Assembly (NCBI GenBank): GCA_031287135.1
Contig: JAITTK010000030.1
Coordinates: forward strand, 1-30,153
From: Candidatus Methanoplasma reticulitermitis
GTDB taxonomy: Archaea > Thermoplasmatota > Thermoplasmata > Methanomassiliicoccales > Methanomethylophilaceae
Direction of reading: 5' to 3'
Length of the DNA stretch: 30,153 nt
Below, piece by piece: positions 15,778-24,647 of the stretch. Below the pieces are notes generated by a model, which saw nothing but the letters and a program-made list of their open reading frames with translations, was not told the DNA's origin and did not search any database. Numbering within the stretch: the first letter of the stretch is position 1; each line of letters opens with the position of its first letter. Both the position numbers and the translations under genes were made by a program.

Positions 15778-15828
15778 CGCATTCATGTCTGGTATCAGAT
15801 AACCTTTCTGAAAACAGACATGAATGCG
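15778..15828 (-). terminator. 14-bp inverted repeat across the argD stop
   Basis: CGCATTCATGTCTG (15778-15791) and CAGACATGAATGCG (15815-15828) are perfect reverse complements, separated by 23 nt that contain the argD stop codon (15795-15797). On the minus strand the hairpin is followed by T-rich sequence. It would end or stabilise the argCJBD transcript, before the promoter of the ACT-domain gene. Confidence 0.65.
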
Positions 15829-16967
15829 TCCTTTTGTTCGGAACTCAGGATCAGCGGCGGGATAAGACGCATGACGTTGCCGTGACATATGTTCACCAGC
15901 ATGCCGTTCCCGACCATCCGTCTCTGGATGTCAAGGGCCGTCTCCCGGGATTCCAGTTCGACGCCGATGATGAATCCCGACCCGCGCACATCCTTTATCT
16001 TATCCGAACCGATGGCCTTCAGCTCCTTGATCCACTCGTTCCCGACAGTTCTGGCATTCTCCACAAGATCCTCTTTCTTGATGATGTCCAGTACGCCGCA
16101 CGCGGATCTGCATACGAGCGGACCTCCCCCGAACGTCGTCCCGTGTGTACCCGGCGTCATGACCTTGGATAACTCATCCGTGGTCACGACCGCACCGATC
16201 GGCACTCCCCCGCCAAGGCCTTTGGCCATGGTCATGATATCCGGGATGACATCGTGGTTATCCACTCCGAACCATCTCCCCGTGCGGCCGATCCCGGTCT
16301 GGACCTCGTCCGCCACCATGAGGACCCCGTTGTCCGTACACAGATCGCGCACGCCTTTGAGGAAGTCCTTGCCTGCCTCGATGACGCCCCCTTCGCCCTG
16401 TATCGGCTCGATCAGAAGGGCGGCCGTGTCTCTGCCGATCGTCTCCTTGACGGATTCCAGGTCTCCCAGATCGTAGTAACGGTACGCACCGCTTATGAGA
16501 GGTTCGAAGGTCTCCTGATACTTCGTCTGTCCAGTGGCACCCAGGGATGCCGACGTGCGTCCGTGGAATCCGTTGCGGGCGGACATTATCTTGCTGCGTT
16601 TGGTGTAGCGTACGGCGAGTTTCATGGCCCCTTCGTTCGCCTCCGCACCGCTGTTGACGAACAGGGAGCGTTTCAGGTCGCCGGGCGTGACCGATGCCAG
16701 TCTCTCGGCGAGTTCCGCCTGCTCGCTCACATAGTAGAGATTCGACACATGGGCGAATCTGGAGATCTGCTCCCGCATCATCCCGACCCATTCCGGATGT
16801 GCGTACCCTATCGAGTTGACGGCTATCCCCGCCACGAGGTCCAGATACTCCTTGCCGTCGGTTCCGTAAAGATATGCTCCCTTCCCGTGGGTGAACGCTA
16901 TGTCCATGCGCCCGTAGTTCTGGAAAAGATATTCCGAGCTTAGATTCTTGATCTCTTCTAAATCCAT
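15795..16967 (-). CDS. argD: Acetylornithine aminotransferase
   Basis: The 390-residue class III PLP enzyme converts N-acetylglutamate semialdehyde to N-acetylornithine with glutamate as donor. Visible are the SGAEANEGAMKLA phosphate-binding segment (106-118), FHGRT (134-138), GEGGV (191-195), ADEVQTG (219-225) with the PLP-contacting Asp, and the Schiff-base Lys249 in MAKGLGGGVPIGA. Length and motifs are those of ArgD; succinylornithine or LysW-linked activity cannot be ruled out, but the arg operon fixes the likely role. It starts 4 nt after the argB stop, as the last gene of argCJBD. Confidence 0.95.
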   Translation of the reverse strand: MDLEEIKNLSSEYLFQNYGRMDIAFTHGKGAYLYGTDGKEYLDLVAGIAVNSIGYAHPEWVGMMREQISRFAHVSNLYYVSEQAELAERLASVTPGDLKRSLFVNSGAEANEGAMKLAVRYTKRSKIMSARNGFHGRTSASLGATGQTKYQETFEPLISGAYRYYDLGDLESVKETIGRDTAALLIEPIQGEGGVIEAGKDFLKGVRDLCTDNGVLMVADEVQTGIGRTGRWFGVDNHDVIPDIMTMAKGLGGGVPIGAVVTTDELSKVMTPGTHGTTFGGGPLVCRSACGVLDIIKKEDLVENARTVGNEWIKELKAIGSDKIKDVRGSGFIIGVELESRETALDIQRRMVGNGMLVNICHGNVMRLIPPLILSSEQKDAFMSVFRKVI

Positions 16968-16971
16968 CTGA

Positions 16972-17790
16972 TCACTTCGTTATTATCGTTCCGTGCGGAA
17001 CACCCTTCATTATATCCGTTATTATGCTGCGCGGGTCCTTCCCGTTGACCATGCGCACCGCTCTCACCCCGGCGTTCAGGGCACCGCGGCACGCCTCCAC
17101 TTTGGGTATCATGCCTCCGGATATGATGCCGGCCCCGATCAATCCGTCGATGGTCTCCAGACTGACGCTGTCCAGTTTCGATGACGGGTCCCCGACGTCC
17201 GTCATTATCCCCGGGACATCCGTTATCGTTATCAGTTCCTCGCAGTCTATCCCGGCCGCTATCCCGGCCGCCATGGTATCGGCGTTTATGTTCAGGCGGT
17301 TGCCCTTCTCATCGGCCCCGATGGGGTATATCACGGGCGTGACGCCGCTGTTGAGCAGATCGTATATCGTATCGGAGTTGACGTCCGCCACCTCTCCTAC
17401 GAGCCCCAGGTCCACTGTCGTCTCCTCCCCGTTCTCCGTGACCGTGTACGGTTCCTTCTTTCTGCACAGAGTGCAGAGGTATCCGGGCAGGCCCACCGCG
17501 ACGACATCCGATTCCGTCAGGGCATCGACCACCCCTCTGTTGAGCGAGAGCAGGACCTCCTCGGCGACGCCCAGGGCGGCATCGTCGGTCACTCTCAGTC
17601 CCGCCACCTTCCGGGGAATGAGACCTCTCTTCTCCATCTCGTCCGAGATCTCGGGGCCTCCGCCGTGGACGAGCACTATCTTGATCCCGTTACGGATGAG
17701 TTCCGCCACCTCCGCCGACAGGCGGAGGAGATCGGCCTTACCGCGTATGGCGTTCCCGCCGAACTTCACGACGTATATCTTCATGCCCAT
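16972..17790 (-). CDS. argB: Acetylglutamate kinase
   Basis: The 272-residue amino-acid kinase phosphorylates N-acetylglutamate. The N-terminal VVKFGGNAI holds the phosphate-binding Lys and Gly pair; LVHGGGPEI, RVTDDA, LNINADTMAA and ISGGMIPKVEA are family blocks for substrate and ATP binding. I chose the ATG at 17790, which shares one base with the argJ stop (TGATG); a second ATG six bases later would also serve. A frame extends further upstream inside argJ without family similarity. No long N-terminal helix, of the kind linked to arginine inhibition in hexameric enzymes, is seen, so inhibition is uncertain. Confidence 0.95.
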   Translation of the reverse strand: MGMKIYVVKFGGNAIRGKADLLRLSAEVAELIRNGIKIVLVHGGGPEISDEMEKRGLIPRKVAGLRVTDDAALGVAEEVLLSLNRGVVDALTESDVVAVGLPGYLCTLCRKKEPYTVTENGEETTVDLGLVGEVADVNSDTIYDLLNSGVTPVIYPIGADEKGNRLNINADTMAAGIAAGIDCEELITITDVPGIMTDVGDPSSKLDSVSLETIDGLIGAGIISGGMIPKVEACRGALNAGVRAVRMVNGKDPRSIITDIMKGVPHGTIITK

Positions 17791-19016
17791 CACGTCGCGT
17801 ATTCCGCGTTGATGCGCACATAGTCGTATGTCAGATCGCATCCCCACCCGACCGCCGATTCCTTGCCGTATGCAAGGTCGACGGCGATTATCACTTCTTT
17901 GTTGTCCATTGCCATGCGCACGACCTCCACCGCACGCTCCTCCTGGAAGACAGGGGCCCCCGAATCGAGTATGGGGACCTCTATGTCCCCTCCCTTTATC
18001 GTGAGACGTACATCCTCGAGGTTGAACTTGCAGCCGCTGTTGCCGAGTGCCATCATTATGCGGCCGTAATTCGGGTCCGAACCGAATATCGCCGATTTCA
18101 CAAGCGGCGAGTTGATTATCTTGTGGACGGCTTTGCGGGCGTCCTCCTTGCTGTCCGCACCGGTTACCTGGACCTCGATGAGCTTAGTCGCACCCTCCCC
18201 GTCCAGCGCGATAGCTCTCGCGATCTTGGTCATGACCATCTCCAGGGCAGCCGTGAATTCGGGATCCTCATCGGCGAACGACCCTCCTGCCTTCCCGTTG
18301 GCCATGAGGATGGCCGTATCGTTCGTCGATTGGTCACCGTCGACGGATACCATGTTGAGACTGTTGTCAAGTATCTCCTGCCACTTGCCGCCGAAACCCG
18401 GGGAGAGCGAAGCATCCGTCGTCACGACGGTCAGCGTCGTACCGTGAAGGACCTTGAGGTGAGGGGATATCATGCCGCTCCCCTTCGATGCCACGGAGAT
18501 GTAGACGAGGGTGCCGTCCTCCAGACGGACACGGACGGAGAATTCTTTTTTTATCGTGTCCGTGGTCATTATCGCCTCGGTGAACAGCCCGTCCGCTTCG
18601 CGCCCCGAGTCCAGTTCGCGCGCGGCGCGGCTTATCCCGTAACGGATCTTGTGCATGTCCACGAAACGTCCTATCAGGCCCGTGGACATCACGCCCACCT
18701 CTATCGGATCTATGTTCAATTCCGCGGCGACCGTCTGTTTCATCGCCATCACGTCCTCTATCCCGCGGCGGCCGGTCAGTGCGTTCGCGTTACCGCTGTT
18801 TATGACGACGGCCGAGAGTTTCGGTGAGTTCTCTCTCATCATCACCTGGACCGGTGCCGCCTTGACCTCGTTGCTCGTATAGCCGACGAATGCGGACGCG
18901 GGGACATCCGAGAACAACATCCCGAGATCCAATGCGCGATATTTCACACCGCTGTGCACGCCGGCCGCTTTGAACCCCTGGGGGGTCGTTATGCCTCCTT
19001 CTATGATTTCTACCAT
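17790..19016 (-). CDS. argJ: Glutamate N-acetyltransferase (ornithine acetyltransferase)
   Basis: The 408-residue enzyme moves the acetyl group from N-acetylornithine to glutamate, recycling it. Ntn-type ArgJ proteins cut themselves at an Ala-Thr bond to expose the catalytic Thr. Here the usual APNMATML block reads SPHLKVLHGTTL (residues 184-195), with Gly-Thr (192-193) at the expected cleavage point and a few extra residues before it. Other blocks are normal: INSGNANALTG (72-82), VMSTGLIG (109-116), SKGSGMI (177-183), VDGDQSTNDT (225-234). The ATG at 19016 follows the argC stop by 4 nt; a GTG four codons earlier overlaps it. With no argA or argE here, it may supply both acetylation and deacetylation. 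Confidence 0.93.
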   Translation of the reverse strand: MVEIIEGGITTPQGFKAAGVHSGVKYRALDLGMLFSDVPASAFVGYTSNEVKAAPVQVMMRENSPKLSAVVINSGNANALTGRRGIEDVMAMKQTVAAELNIDPIEVGVMSTGLIGRFVDMHKIRYGISRAARELDSGREADGLFTEAIMTTDTIKKEFSVRVRLEDGTLVYISVASKGSGMISPHLKVLHGTTLTVVTTDASLSPGFGGKWQEILDNSLNMVSVDGDQSTNDTAILMANGKAGGSFADEDPEFTAALEMVMTKIARAIALDGEGATKLIEVQVTGADSKEDARKAVHKIINSPLVKSAIFGSDPNYGRIMMALGNSGCKFNLEDVRLTIKGGDIEVPILDSGAPVFQEERAVEVVRMAMDNKEVIIAVDLAYGKESAVGWGCDLTYDYVRINAEYAT

Positions 19017-19020
19017 TTCT

Positions 19021-20037
19021 TCACACACCCAATCCAGGAGAGTCGATTCCTGCTGTTTCTTCGATGCCGAGCATCAGGTTCATGCATTGCACCGCCTGTC
19101 CCGATGCACCTTTGACGAGGTTGTCCAGAACCCCGAACGCCACGACCTTGTCGCCGATGACGTTCGAGGACACATGCGCATGGTTCGACCCGACCACCGC
19201 ACGTATGGAGGGTTCTTCCACGTAGTGGACGAAATGCTCTCCGCCGTATTGTTTCGCGTATATCGCCGACACCTCCTCGCCGGAGATGTCTTTCTTCAGT
19301 CTCATGTAACAGGATGAGAGGATGCCGCGGACTATCGGTATGAGCTGAGGCACCATCGTAACCCGTATCCCGGTCCCGGAGAACATGCGCACCGCCTCCT
19401 CCACCTCGGGGGTGTGGCGATGCGTTCCGACACTGTACGGTATCACCGATTCGCCGCAGAACGGGTGGTGCAGACGCGGTGACGGTATCATGCCGGCGCC
19501 CGAAGTCCCGCTCTTGGCATCCGCTATTATATCGTCGAAGACGATGCCGGCACCGACCAGGGGGGCACAGGCCAGGATTATGGATGTCGCGTAGCATCCC
19601 GGATTGGCCACCAGGTCCGCCCCCCTTATCTTGCCGCGGAACAGCTCCGGGAGACCGTAGACCGCATCGCGCAGATTCTCCGGGTCGGTATGTCCGTGAC
19701 CGTACCATTCGGAGTATCTATCAACATCGCGGAGACGGTAATCCCCGGACAGATCGATAGCCTTCACCCCGGAATCGATGAGCTTCGGCACCTCGTCCAT
19801 TGCAACGCCGTGCGGTGTGGCCACGAACACGAGGTCCAATCCGTCCGTGTCGCTTATCTTCTCTGTGAAAGAGATATCGGAATAACCTTTCAGGAATGTG
19901 TGGATGTCCGACACCTTTCTGCCGGCGTTCTGACGGGACGTCAGAGCCGCCAGTTCCACTTCGGGGTGCATGCAGAGCAGACGCGACAGTTCGCTGCCCG
20001 TGTATCCCGTCCCGCCTATTATGCCCACTCTGTACAT
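19021..20037 (-). CDS. argC: N-acetyl-gamma-glutamyl-phosphate reductase
   Basis: The 338-residue NADPH-dependent reductase makes N-acetylglutamate semialdehyde. An N-terminal Rossmann motif GGTGYTGSEL (8-17) is followed by ATPHG (73-77), the catalytic Cys148 in ANPGCYAT, and the SGTSGAG and HRHTPEVE segments with the His used in hydride transfer. It heads argCJBD. A TATA box (TTTTATAG on the minus strand, about 20079-20086) lies about 45 nt upstream, and a GTATCT/AGATAC inverted repeat sits between the two. Confidence 0.96.
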   Translation of the reverse strand: MYRVGIIGGTGYTGSELSRLLCMHPEVELAALTSRQNAGRKVSDIHTFLKGYSDISFTEKISDTDGLDLVFVATPHGVAMDEVPKLIDSGVKAIDLSGDYRLRDVDRYSEWYGHGHTDPENLRDAVYGLPELFRGKIRGADLVANPGCYATSIILACAPLVGAGIVFDDIIADAKSGTSGAGMIPSPRLHHPFCGESVIPYSVGTHRHTPEVEEAVRMFSGTGIRVTMVPQLIPIVRGILSSCYMRLKKDISGEEVSAIYAKQYGGEHFVHYVEEPSIRAVVGSNHAHVSSNVIGDKVVAFGVLDNLVKGASGQAVQCMNLMLGIEETAGIDSPGLGV

Positions 20038-20392
20038 TTATCCGCACTCCCGGTATCTCAGGTTTAGATACGGTCCACTATAAAACAGCGATATACGGGC
20101 ATTGTTCGAAATGAAACAGTCATTGTCGTAAAAGTTTCTGAAATGACAGAAATGGCGATGTGAAAACGTAATGTGGCTATGGTAACAGATCTGTAAATAC
20201 ACATGCCGGCGGAACATAGCGTGAACGCACGGGATCGTGAGCGGCCGTACGGATGACTCCCGCGATGACCGTCATCCGATGATACGGACCCGCACACGTC
20301 CGTGCCCGTTACAACCCGTTAAAGAGAATGCACATCCGCGGATGCCATGACAACGCTTTAAATAAAGAAGAGCCATCAAGAAAGCGATATAT
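20038..20392. promoter_or_regulatory. Divergent arg promoter region
   Basis: This 355-bp gap serves argCJBD (minus) and argGH (plus). argC side: TATA about 20079-20086 and inverted repeat GTATCT-N7-AGATAC at about 20053-20071, between TATA and start, where a repressor could act. Middle: TTTCTG-N6-CAGAAA (20135-20152) and an 8-bp inverted repeat CGGATGAC (20250-20257) / GTCATCCG (20271-20278). argG side: TATA CTTTAAATAAA (about 20356-20366), about 27-30 nt before the ATG at 20393. No gene is recognisable in it. Confidence 0.55.
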
Positions 20393-21631
20393 ATGGCATG
20401 CATGAGGGAAGAGCACGGTTCGAAAGGCAAGGTCGGCAGGGACAAAGTTATTCTGGCGTACTCCGGGGGGCTGGACACCTCCGTCGCGATACGCTGGATA
20501 CAGGAGAAGTACGATCTCGATGTGATCGCGGTGGCGATCAACGTCGGACAGCCTCCGAGCGGCGATGACATAATAGCCCGCGCCATGAGGAACGGCGCGA
20601 TCAAGGCGGAGTTCATCGATGCGAAGGACGAGTTTGTCAAAGAATACATCTGGCCGGCCCTCAAAGCGAATGCCATGTATCAGAACATATACCCGCTAAG
20701 CACCTCCATCGCCAGGCCCCTGATAGCCAAAAAGCTGGTGGAGGTCGCGAAGAGGGAGGGCGCCAAATACATCGCGCACGGCTGCACCGGCAAAGGCAAC
20801 GATCAGGTGAGATTCGATGTCGGGATCGTCTCGATGGATCCGGACCTGAAGATCATCGCGCCGATAAGGGAATGGGTGATGACGCGGGACGAGGAGATCG
20901 AATACGCCGAGAAGAACGGCATAGAGATCATAGTCAAGAGGGAAAGCCCGTATTCGAGAGACGAGAACCTCTGGGGAGCATCATGCGAGGCCGGAGTACT
21001 GGAAGATGCCTGGGTCGAGCCACCCAAGGATGTCTGGGTGCATACGGCGGACCCGGTCGATGCTCCCGATCTGCCGGAGTACATCGAGATAGATTTTGAA
21101 AAGGGGATCCCGGTCGGGATCAACGGCAAACGCATGGACGGCATCGAAATCATCGAGTCGCTCTATACCACGGCCGGCACTCACGGCGTGGGCCGCATAG
21201 ATCACATAGAGGACCGCCTCATCGGGATAAAGAGCAGGGAGGTGTACGAGTGCCCGGCCGCAACGGTCCTCATAACAGCGCACCGCGCGCTGGAGGCCAT
21301 GACAGTAACCAAGGATGTCATCGAGTTCAAGAGAGGGATCGAACAGAAGTTCTGCGAACTGGTCTACAACGGACTCTGGTTCGGAGGACTCCGCGAACCC
21401 ATCAACGCGTTCATCGACGGAACGCAGGACTATGTCACTGGTACGATCAGGATCAAGCTCCACAAGGGAAAATGCACCGTGGTCGGTCGCAGATCACCGT
21501 ATTCCCTGTATGACACGGGCCTGTCGACCTACGGGAAGGGCGACAACTTCGACCACACATCGGCGGTGGGGTTCATCTATTGCTGGGGCCTTCCCGACAG
21601 GACGGCCGCCAGAGCCCGCGGCAAGAAGTGA
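20393..21631 (+). CDS. argG: Argininosuccinate synthase
   Basis: The 412-residue enzyme joins citrulline and aspartate using ATP. The ATP-binding LAYSGGLDTSVA (21-32), the AHGCTGKGNDQVRF block and the later ENLWGASCEAG block are typical. Start at 20393 fits the TATA spacing for a leaderless mRNA; an ATG three codons in is possible. About 17 residues precede the conserved core. The stop is a double TGA-TAA, and argH begins 4 nt after the TGA. argF, which would supply citrulline, is not in the window. Confidence 0.97.
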   Translation: MACMREEHGSKGKVGRDKVILAYSGGLDTSVAIRWIQEKYDLDVIAVAINVGQPPSGDDIIARAMRNGAIKAEFIDAKDEFVKEYIWPALKANAMYQNIYPLSTSIARPLIAKKLVEVAKREGAKYIAHGCTGKGNDQVRFDVGIVSMDPDLKIIAPIREWVMTRDEEIEYAEKNGIEIIVKRESPYSRDENLWGASCEAGVLEDAWVEPPKDVWVHTADPVDAPDLPEYIEIDFEKGIPVGINGKRMDGIEIIESLYTTAGTHGVGRIDHIEDRLIGIKSREVYECPAATVLITAHRALEAMTVTKDVIEFKRGIEQKFCELVYNGLWFGGLREPINAFIDGTQDYVTGTIRIKLHKGKCTVVGRRSPYSLYDTGLSTYGKGDNFDHTSAVGFIYCWGLPDRTAARARGKK

Positions 21632-21635
21632 TAAC

Positions 21636-23087
21636 ATGTCGAAACAGGCACTTTGGTCGGGAAGGTTCGACGGCGGCATGGATGAGTCGACACTCAGATT
21701 CACATCCTCCCTGGATGTTGATTCCGCACTCGCATTCTATGATGTCATGGGATCCCTGGCTCACGTCAGGATGCTGAAAGAACAGGACATAATACCCGTC
21801 GGAGATGCCGATGAGATCATCAGAGGCCTGATATCGATAGTGTCCGCCATGGAGAAGGGGGAGTTCGAGACCGATGATTCCCTGGAGGACATACACACGA
21901 ACATAGAGTTCAGACTGACCTCCATGATCGGGCCCGTAGGCGGCAAACTCCATACCGGGCGCAGCAGGAACGATCAGGTCGCCACGGACCTGAGAATGTA
22001 CCTCAGGGACATCATACTCGAAGCGGTGATGGACATCGACACGCTCGCAATGAGCATGCTCAAGGTGGCCGAGGAGCATGACGGCACGATAATGCCTGGA
22101 TTCACGCACATGCAGCATGCGCAGCCGGTCACGCTCGCCCAGCACATGATGGCGCATGTCTTCAGATTGTCAAGGGATGCCGACAGGCTGCTGAACGCCC
22201 TTGACAGAATGGATAGGTGTCCCCTCGGTTCCGCCGCCCTCGCTGGAACGACGTACCCGATCGACAGGAGAATGACAGCGGAGGCCCTGGGTTTCAGGGC
22301 CCCCACTCAGAATTCCATAGATTCCGTCAGTTCCAGGGATAATGTGCTGGAGACGGTGTTCTGCGCTTCCATGGCCGCGATAGACATGTCCTCCGTATGC
22401 GAGGAACTGATCCTATGGTCGTCACAGGAATTCGGATTCATAGAGATGGCCGATGCCTATACCACCGGATCCTCCATAATGCCTCAGAAGAAGAACCCCG
22501 ATATCGCGGAACTCATCAGGGGCAGGACCGGTGCCGTGATAGGGGACCTCGTATCTCTCATGACGATGATGAAGGGGCTGCCCCTCTCGTACAACAGGGA
22601 TCTGCAGGAGGATAAGGGACCGGTGATGGATTCGATGAGGATCGTATCCGACGGAGCGGACATGCTCTCGAAGGTCATATCCACTATGGAGATCAAGAAA
22701 GACGCCATGCTCCGCGCCGTCGGGAAGGGATTCATAAACGCGACCGATCTGGCCGATTATCTCGTTACCAAAGGGGTACCGTTCAGGGACGCACACGCGG
22801 CGGTCGGGGAATCGGTGAGATACTGCATCGATAACAAGAAAGAACTGGAAGACCTGACCATAGATGAATTCAGGGGATTCTCCCCATCCATCGAAGAGGA
22901 TGTGTATGATATACTCCCGGTGAAGGCATGCGTCGAAAGGAGGCTTTCCTACGGCGGGACATCGTCCGCGTCCACCGATATGCAGATCACGGAGGCGATC
23001 GGGATGATCATGGAAAGGGATGAAAGAATAAGGCAGGAAACCCAGCTCATAGAGAAGTGCTGGGATGACCTGCTGAAAGATGTTTGA
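21636..23087 (+). CDS. argH: Argininosuccinate lyase
   Basis: The 483-residue enzyme splits argininosuccinate to arginine and fumarate, the last step of the pathway. The superfamily signature GSSIMPQKKNPD (278-289) holds the flexible catalytic Ser; the TGRSRNDQVATD block (107-118) and the THMQHAQP block (157-164) with its His are intact. I chose the ATG at 21636, four bases after the argG stop; the open frame continues upstream inside argG without family similarity. Its TGA abuts the metY stop on the other strand with no gap. Confidence 0.96.
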   Translation: MSKQALWSGRFDGGMDESTLRFTSSLDVDSALAFYDVMGSLAHVRMLKEQDIIPVGDADEIIRGLISIVSAMEKGEFETDDSLEDIHTNIEFRLTSMIGPVGGKLHTGRSRNDQVATDLRMYLRDIILEAVMDIDTLAMSMLKVAEEHDGTIMPGFTHMQHAQPVTLAQHMMAHVFRLSRDADRLLNALDRMDRCPLGSAALAGTTYPIDRRMTAEALGFRAPTQNSIDSVSSRDNVLETVFCASMAAIDMSSVCEELILWSSQEFGFIEMADAYTTGSSIMPQKKNPDIAELIRGRTGAVIGDLVSLMTMMKGLPLSYNRDLQEDKGPVMDSMRIVSDGADMLSKVISTMEIKKDAMLRAVGKGFINATDLADYLVTKGVPFRDAHAAVGESVRYCIDNKKELEDLTIDEFRGFSPSIEEDVYDILPVKACVERRLSYGGTSSASTDMQITEAIGMIMERDERIRQETQLIEKCWDDLLKDV

Positions 23088-24434
23088 TCAGATCTTTCCG
23101 AACGCCTGTTCCAGATCCGCTATTATGTCCTTTATGTTCTCGGTGCCTATCGAGAGACGGACCGTGCTGGGGAATATGTTCTGTTCCCTGAGTTCCGTCT
23201 CTGTAAGCTGAGAGTGCGTGGTCGTCGCCGGGTGTATCACGAGCGATTTCACATCGGCGACATTCGCGAGGAGCGAGAACACTTTCAGGCTGTCGATGAA
23301 TTTCGTCGCCTCGGCCTCTCCCCCTTTGATGTCGAAAGTGAATATGGAACCGGCTCCGCGGGGGAAGTTTTTCTTGTAGAGCGGGTGGCTCGGGTGGCTC
23401 TTGAGCGACGGGTGGTTGACCTTCTCGACCTTGGGGTGGTCGTTCAGGTATCTCACGACCTCCAGTGCATTCTCCACATGCCTGTCGACGCGGAGCGAGA
23501 GGGTCTCGAGACCCTGCAGGAGGACGAATGCCGTCACCGGGGATATAACCGCCCCGGTGTCCCTGAGGAGCACGGCCCTGATCCTTGTGACGAATGCGGC
23601 CGGACCCAGAGCCTTGTAGAAACTCACTCCGTGATAGCTCACGTCCGGCTCCACCAGCTGAGGGTATTTTCCGCTGGCCTCCCAGTCGAATCTGCCGCTC
23701 TCGATGATCAGACCGCCGAGGACCGTCCCGTGTCCCCCTATGAATTTCGTCGCCGACTCGATCACGATGTCCGCACCGTGCTCCAAGGGCCTGTACAGGT
23801 ACGGCGTGGCGAAGGTGTTGTCGACAACCAGGATTATCTTGTGTCTGTGGGCTATCTCGGCCACTTTCTCTATGTCTATGAAGTCCGAGTTCGGATTGCC
23901 GAACGTCTCGATCAGTATGACCTTGGTGTTGTCCTTTATGGCCTTCTCGAAGTTGCCGAGATCGCTCGGATCGACGAATGTAGTGGTGACGCCGTATTTC
24001 GGGAAGGTGTGGAAAAGGAAGTTGTAGGTCCCGCCGTACAGATTGTTGGCCGCCACGATGTGGTCCCCCGTGAATGCGGCATTCTGCAGTGTGTACTGTA
24101 TGGCGGCCGCCCCGGATGCCACGGCGAGCGCGGCGGATCCGCCCTCGAGTGCCGCTATGCGGTCCTCCAGGACACCCTGTGTGCTGTTGGTCAGGCGGCC
24201 GTATATGTTACCGAGTTCCCTGAGGCCGAACCTCGCCGCGGCGGTCTTCGAATCCTTGAACACGTATGATGTCGTCAGGTATATCGGGACGGCCCTCGCG
24301 TCTGATGCCGGATCGGGGTTTTCCTGACCCTTGTGGAGCTGAAGCGTCTCGAATCTCAATCTGTTCCCGTTGTTCGGACCGGAGGGTATGTTCTCCTCCT
24401 GGGCGGTCTCTGTTCTTTGTTTTATTATCGACAT
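23088..24434 (-). CDS. metY: O-acetylhomoserine sulfhydrylase
   Basis: The 448-residue PLP enzyme of the Cys/Met-metabolism family makes homocysteine from O-acetylhomoserine and sulfide. The Schiff-base Lys230 lies in ESATKFIGGHG; YGRLTNST, ASGAAAIQ and VVDNTFATPYL blocks bind PLP. Its length (over 420) and insert pattern fit MetY rather than the shorter MetB/MetC enzymes. It could also act on O-acetylserine, which would link it to CysE. A 5' leader of about 55 nt has two hairpins. Confidence 0.94.
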   Translation of the reverse strand: MSIIKQRTETAQEENIPSGPNNGNRLRFETLQLHKGQENPDPASDARAVPIYLTTSYVFKDSKTAAARFGLRELGNIYGRLTNSTQGVLEDRIAALEGGSAALAVASGAAAIQYTLQNAAFTGDHIVAANNLYGGTYNFLFHTFPKYGVTTTFVDPSDLGNFEKAIKDNTKVILIETFGNPNSDFIDIEKVAEIAHRHKIILVVDNTFATPYLYRPLEHGADIVIESATKFIGGHGTVLGGLIIESGRFDWEASGKYPQLVEPDVSYHGVSFYKALGPAAFVTRIRAVLLRDTGAVISPVTAFVLLQGLETLSLRVDRHVENALEVVRYLNDHPKVEKVNHPSLKSHPSHPLYKKNFPRGAGSIFTFDIKGGEAEATKFIDSLKVFSLLANVADVKSLVIHPATTTHSQLTETELREQNIFPSTVRLSIGTENIKDIIADLEQAFGKI

Positions 24435-24454
24435 ATCTGTTTCTCTCCGTTGTG

Positions 24455-24523
24455 CCGTTCTTCAGGAACGGAATTGGTATATTCCATACCGACATATGTG
24501 TTAATATTATTCTTAAATATAAA
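24455..24523 (-). promoter_or_regulatory. metY promoter and hairpin leader
   Basis: On the minus strand a TATA box (TTTATATTTAAG, 24512-24523) precedes a leader holding GGTAT-N5-ATACC (24476-24490) and CCGTTC-N5-GAACGG (24455-24471). The GGAAT loop of the first can pair instead with ATTCC just after it, so two exclusive folds are possible. It does not match a riboswitch class I know. Confidence 0.45.
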
Positions 24524-24647
24524 ATATACTGCAAAAATTATTCTTATAATGAATATTTTTGAGTGACATCTTTTGATACGGTATGACAAAAACGTCTGTT
24601 TCGGCGGAAGAAGGCCGCGATGCCCGTCGGGAGAACATGCCGAGGAT

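Noticed and set aside
23214..24269. 351-codon plus-strand frame opposite metY
   Set aside because: Antisense of a complete PLP enzyme; composition is Arg/Glu/Val-rich as expected for a shadow.
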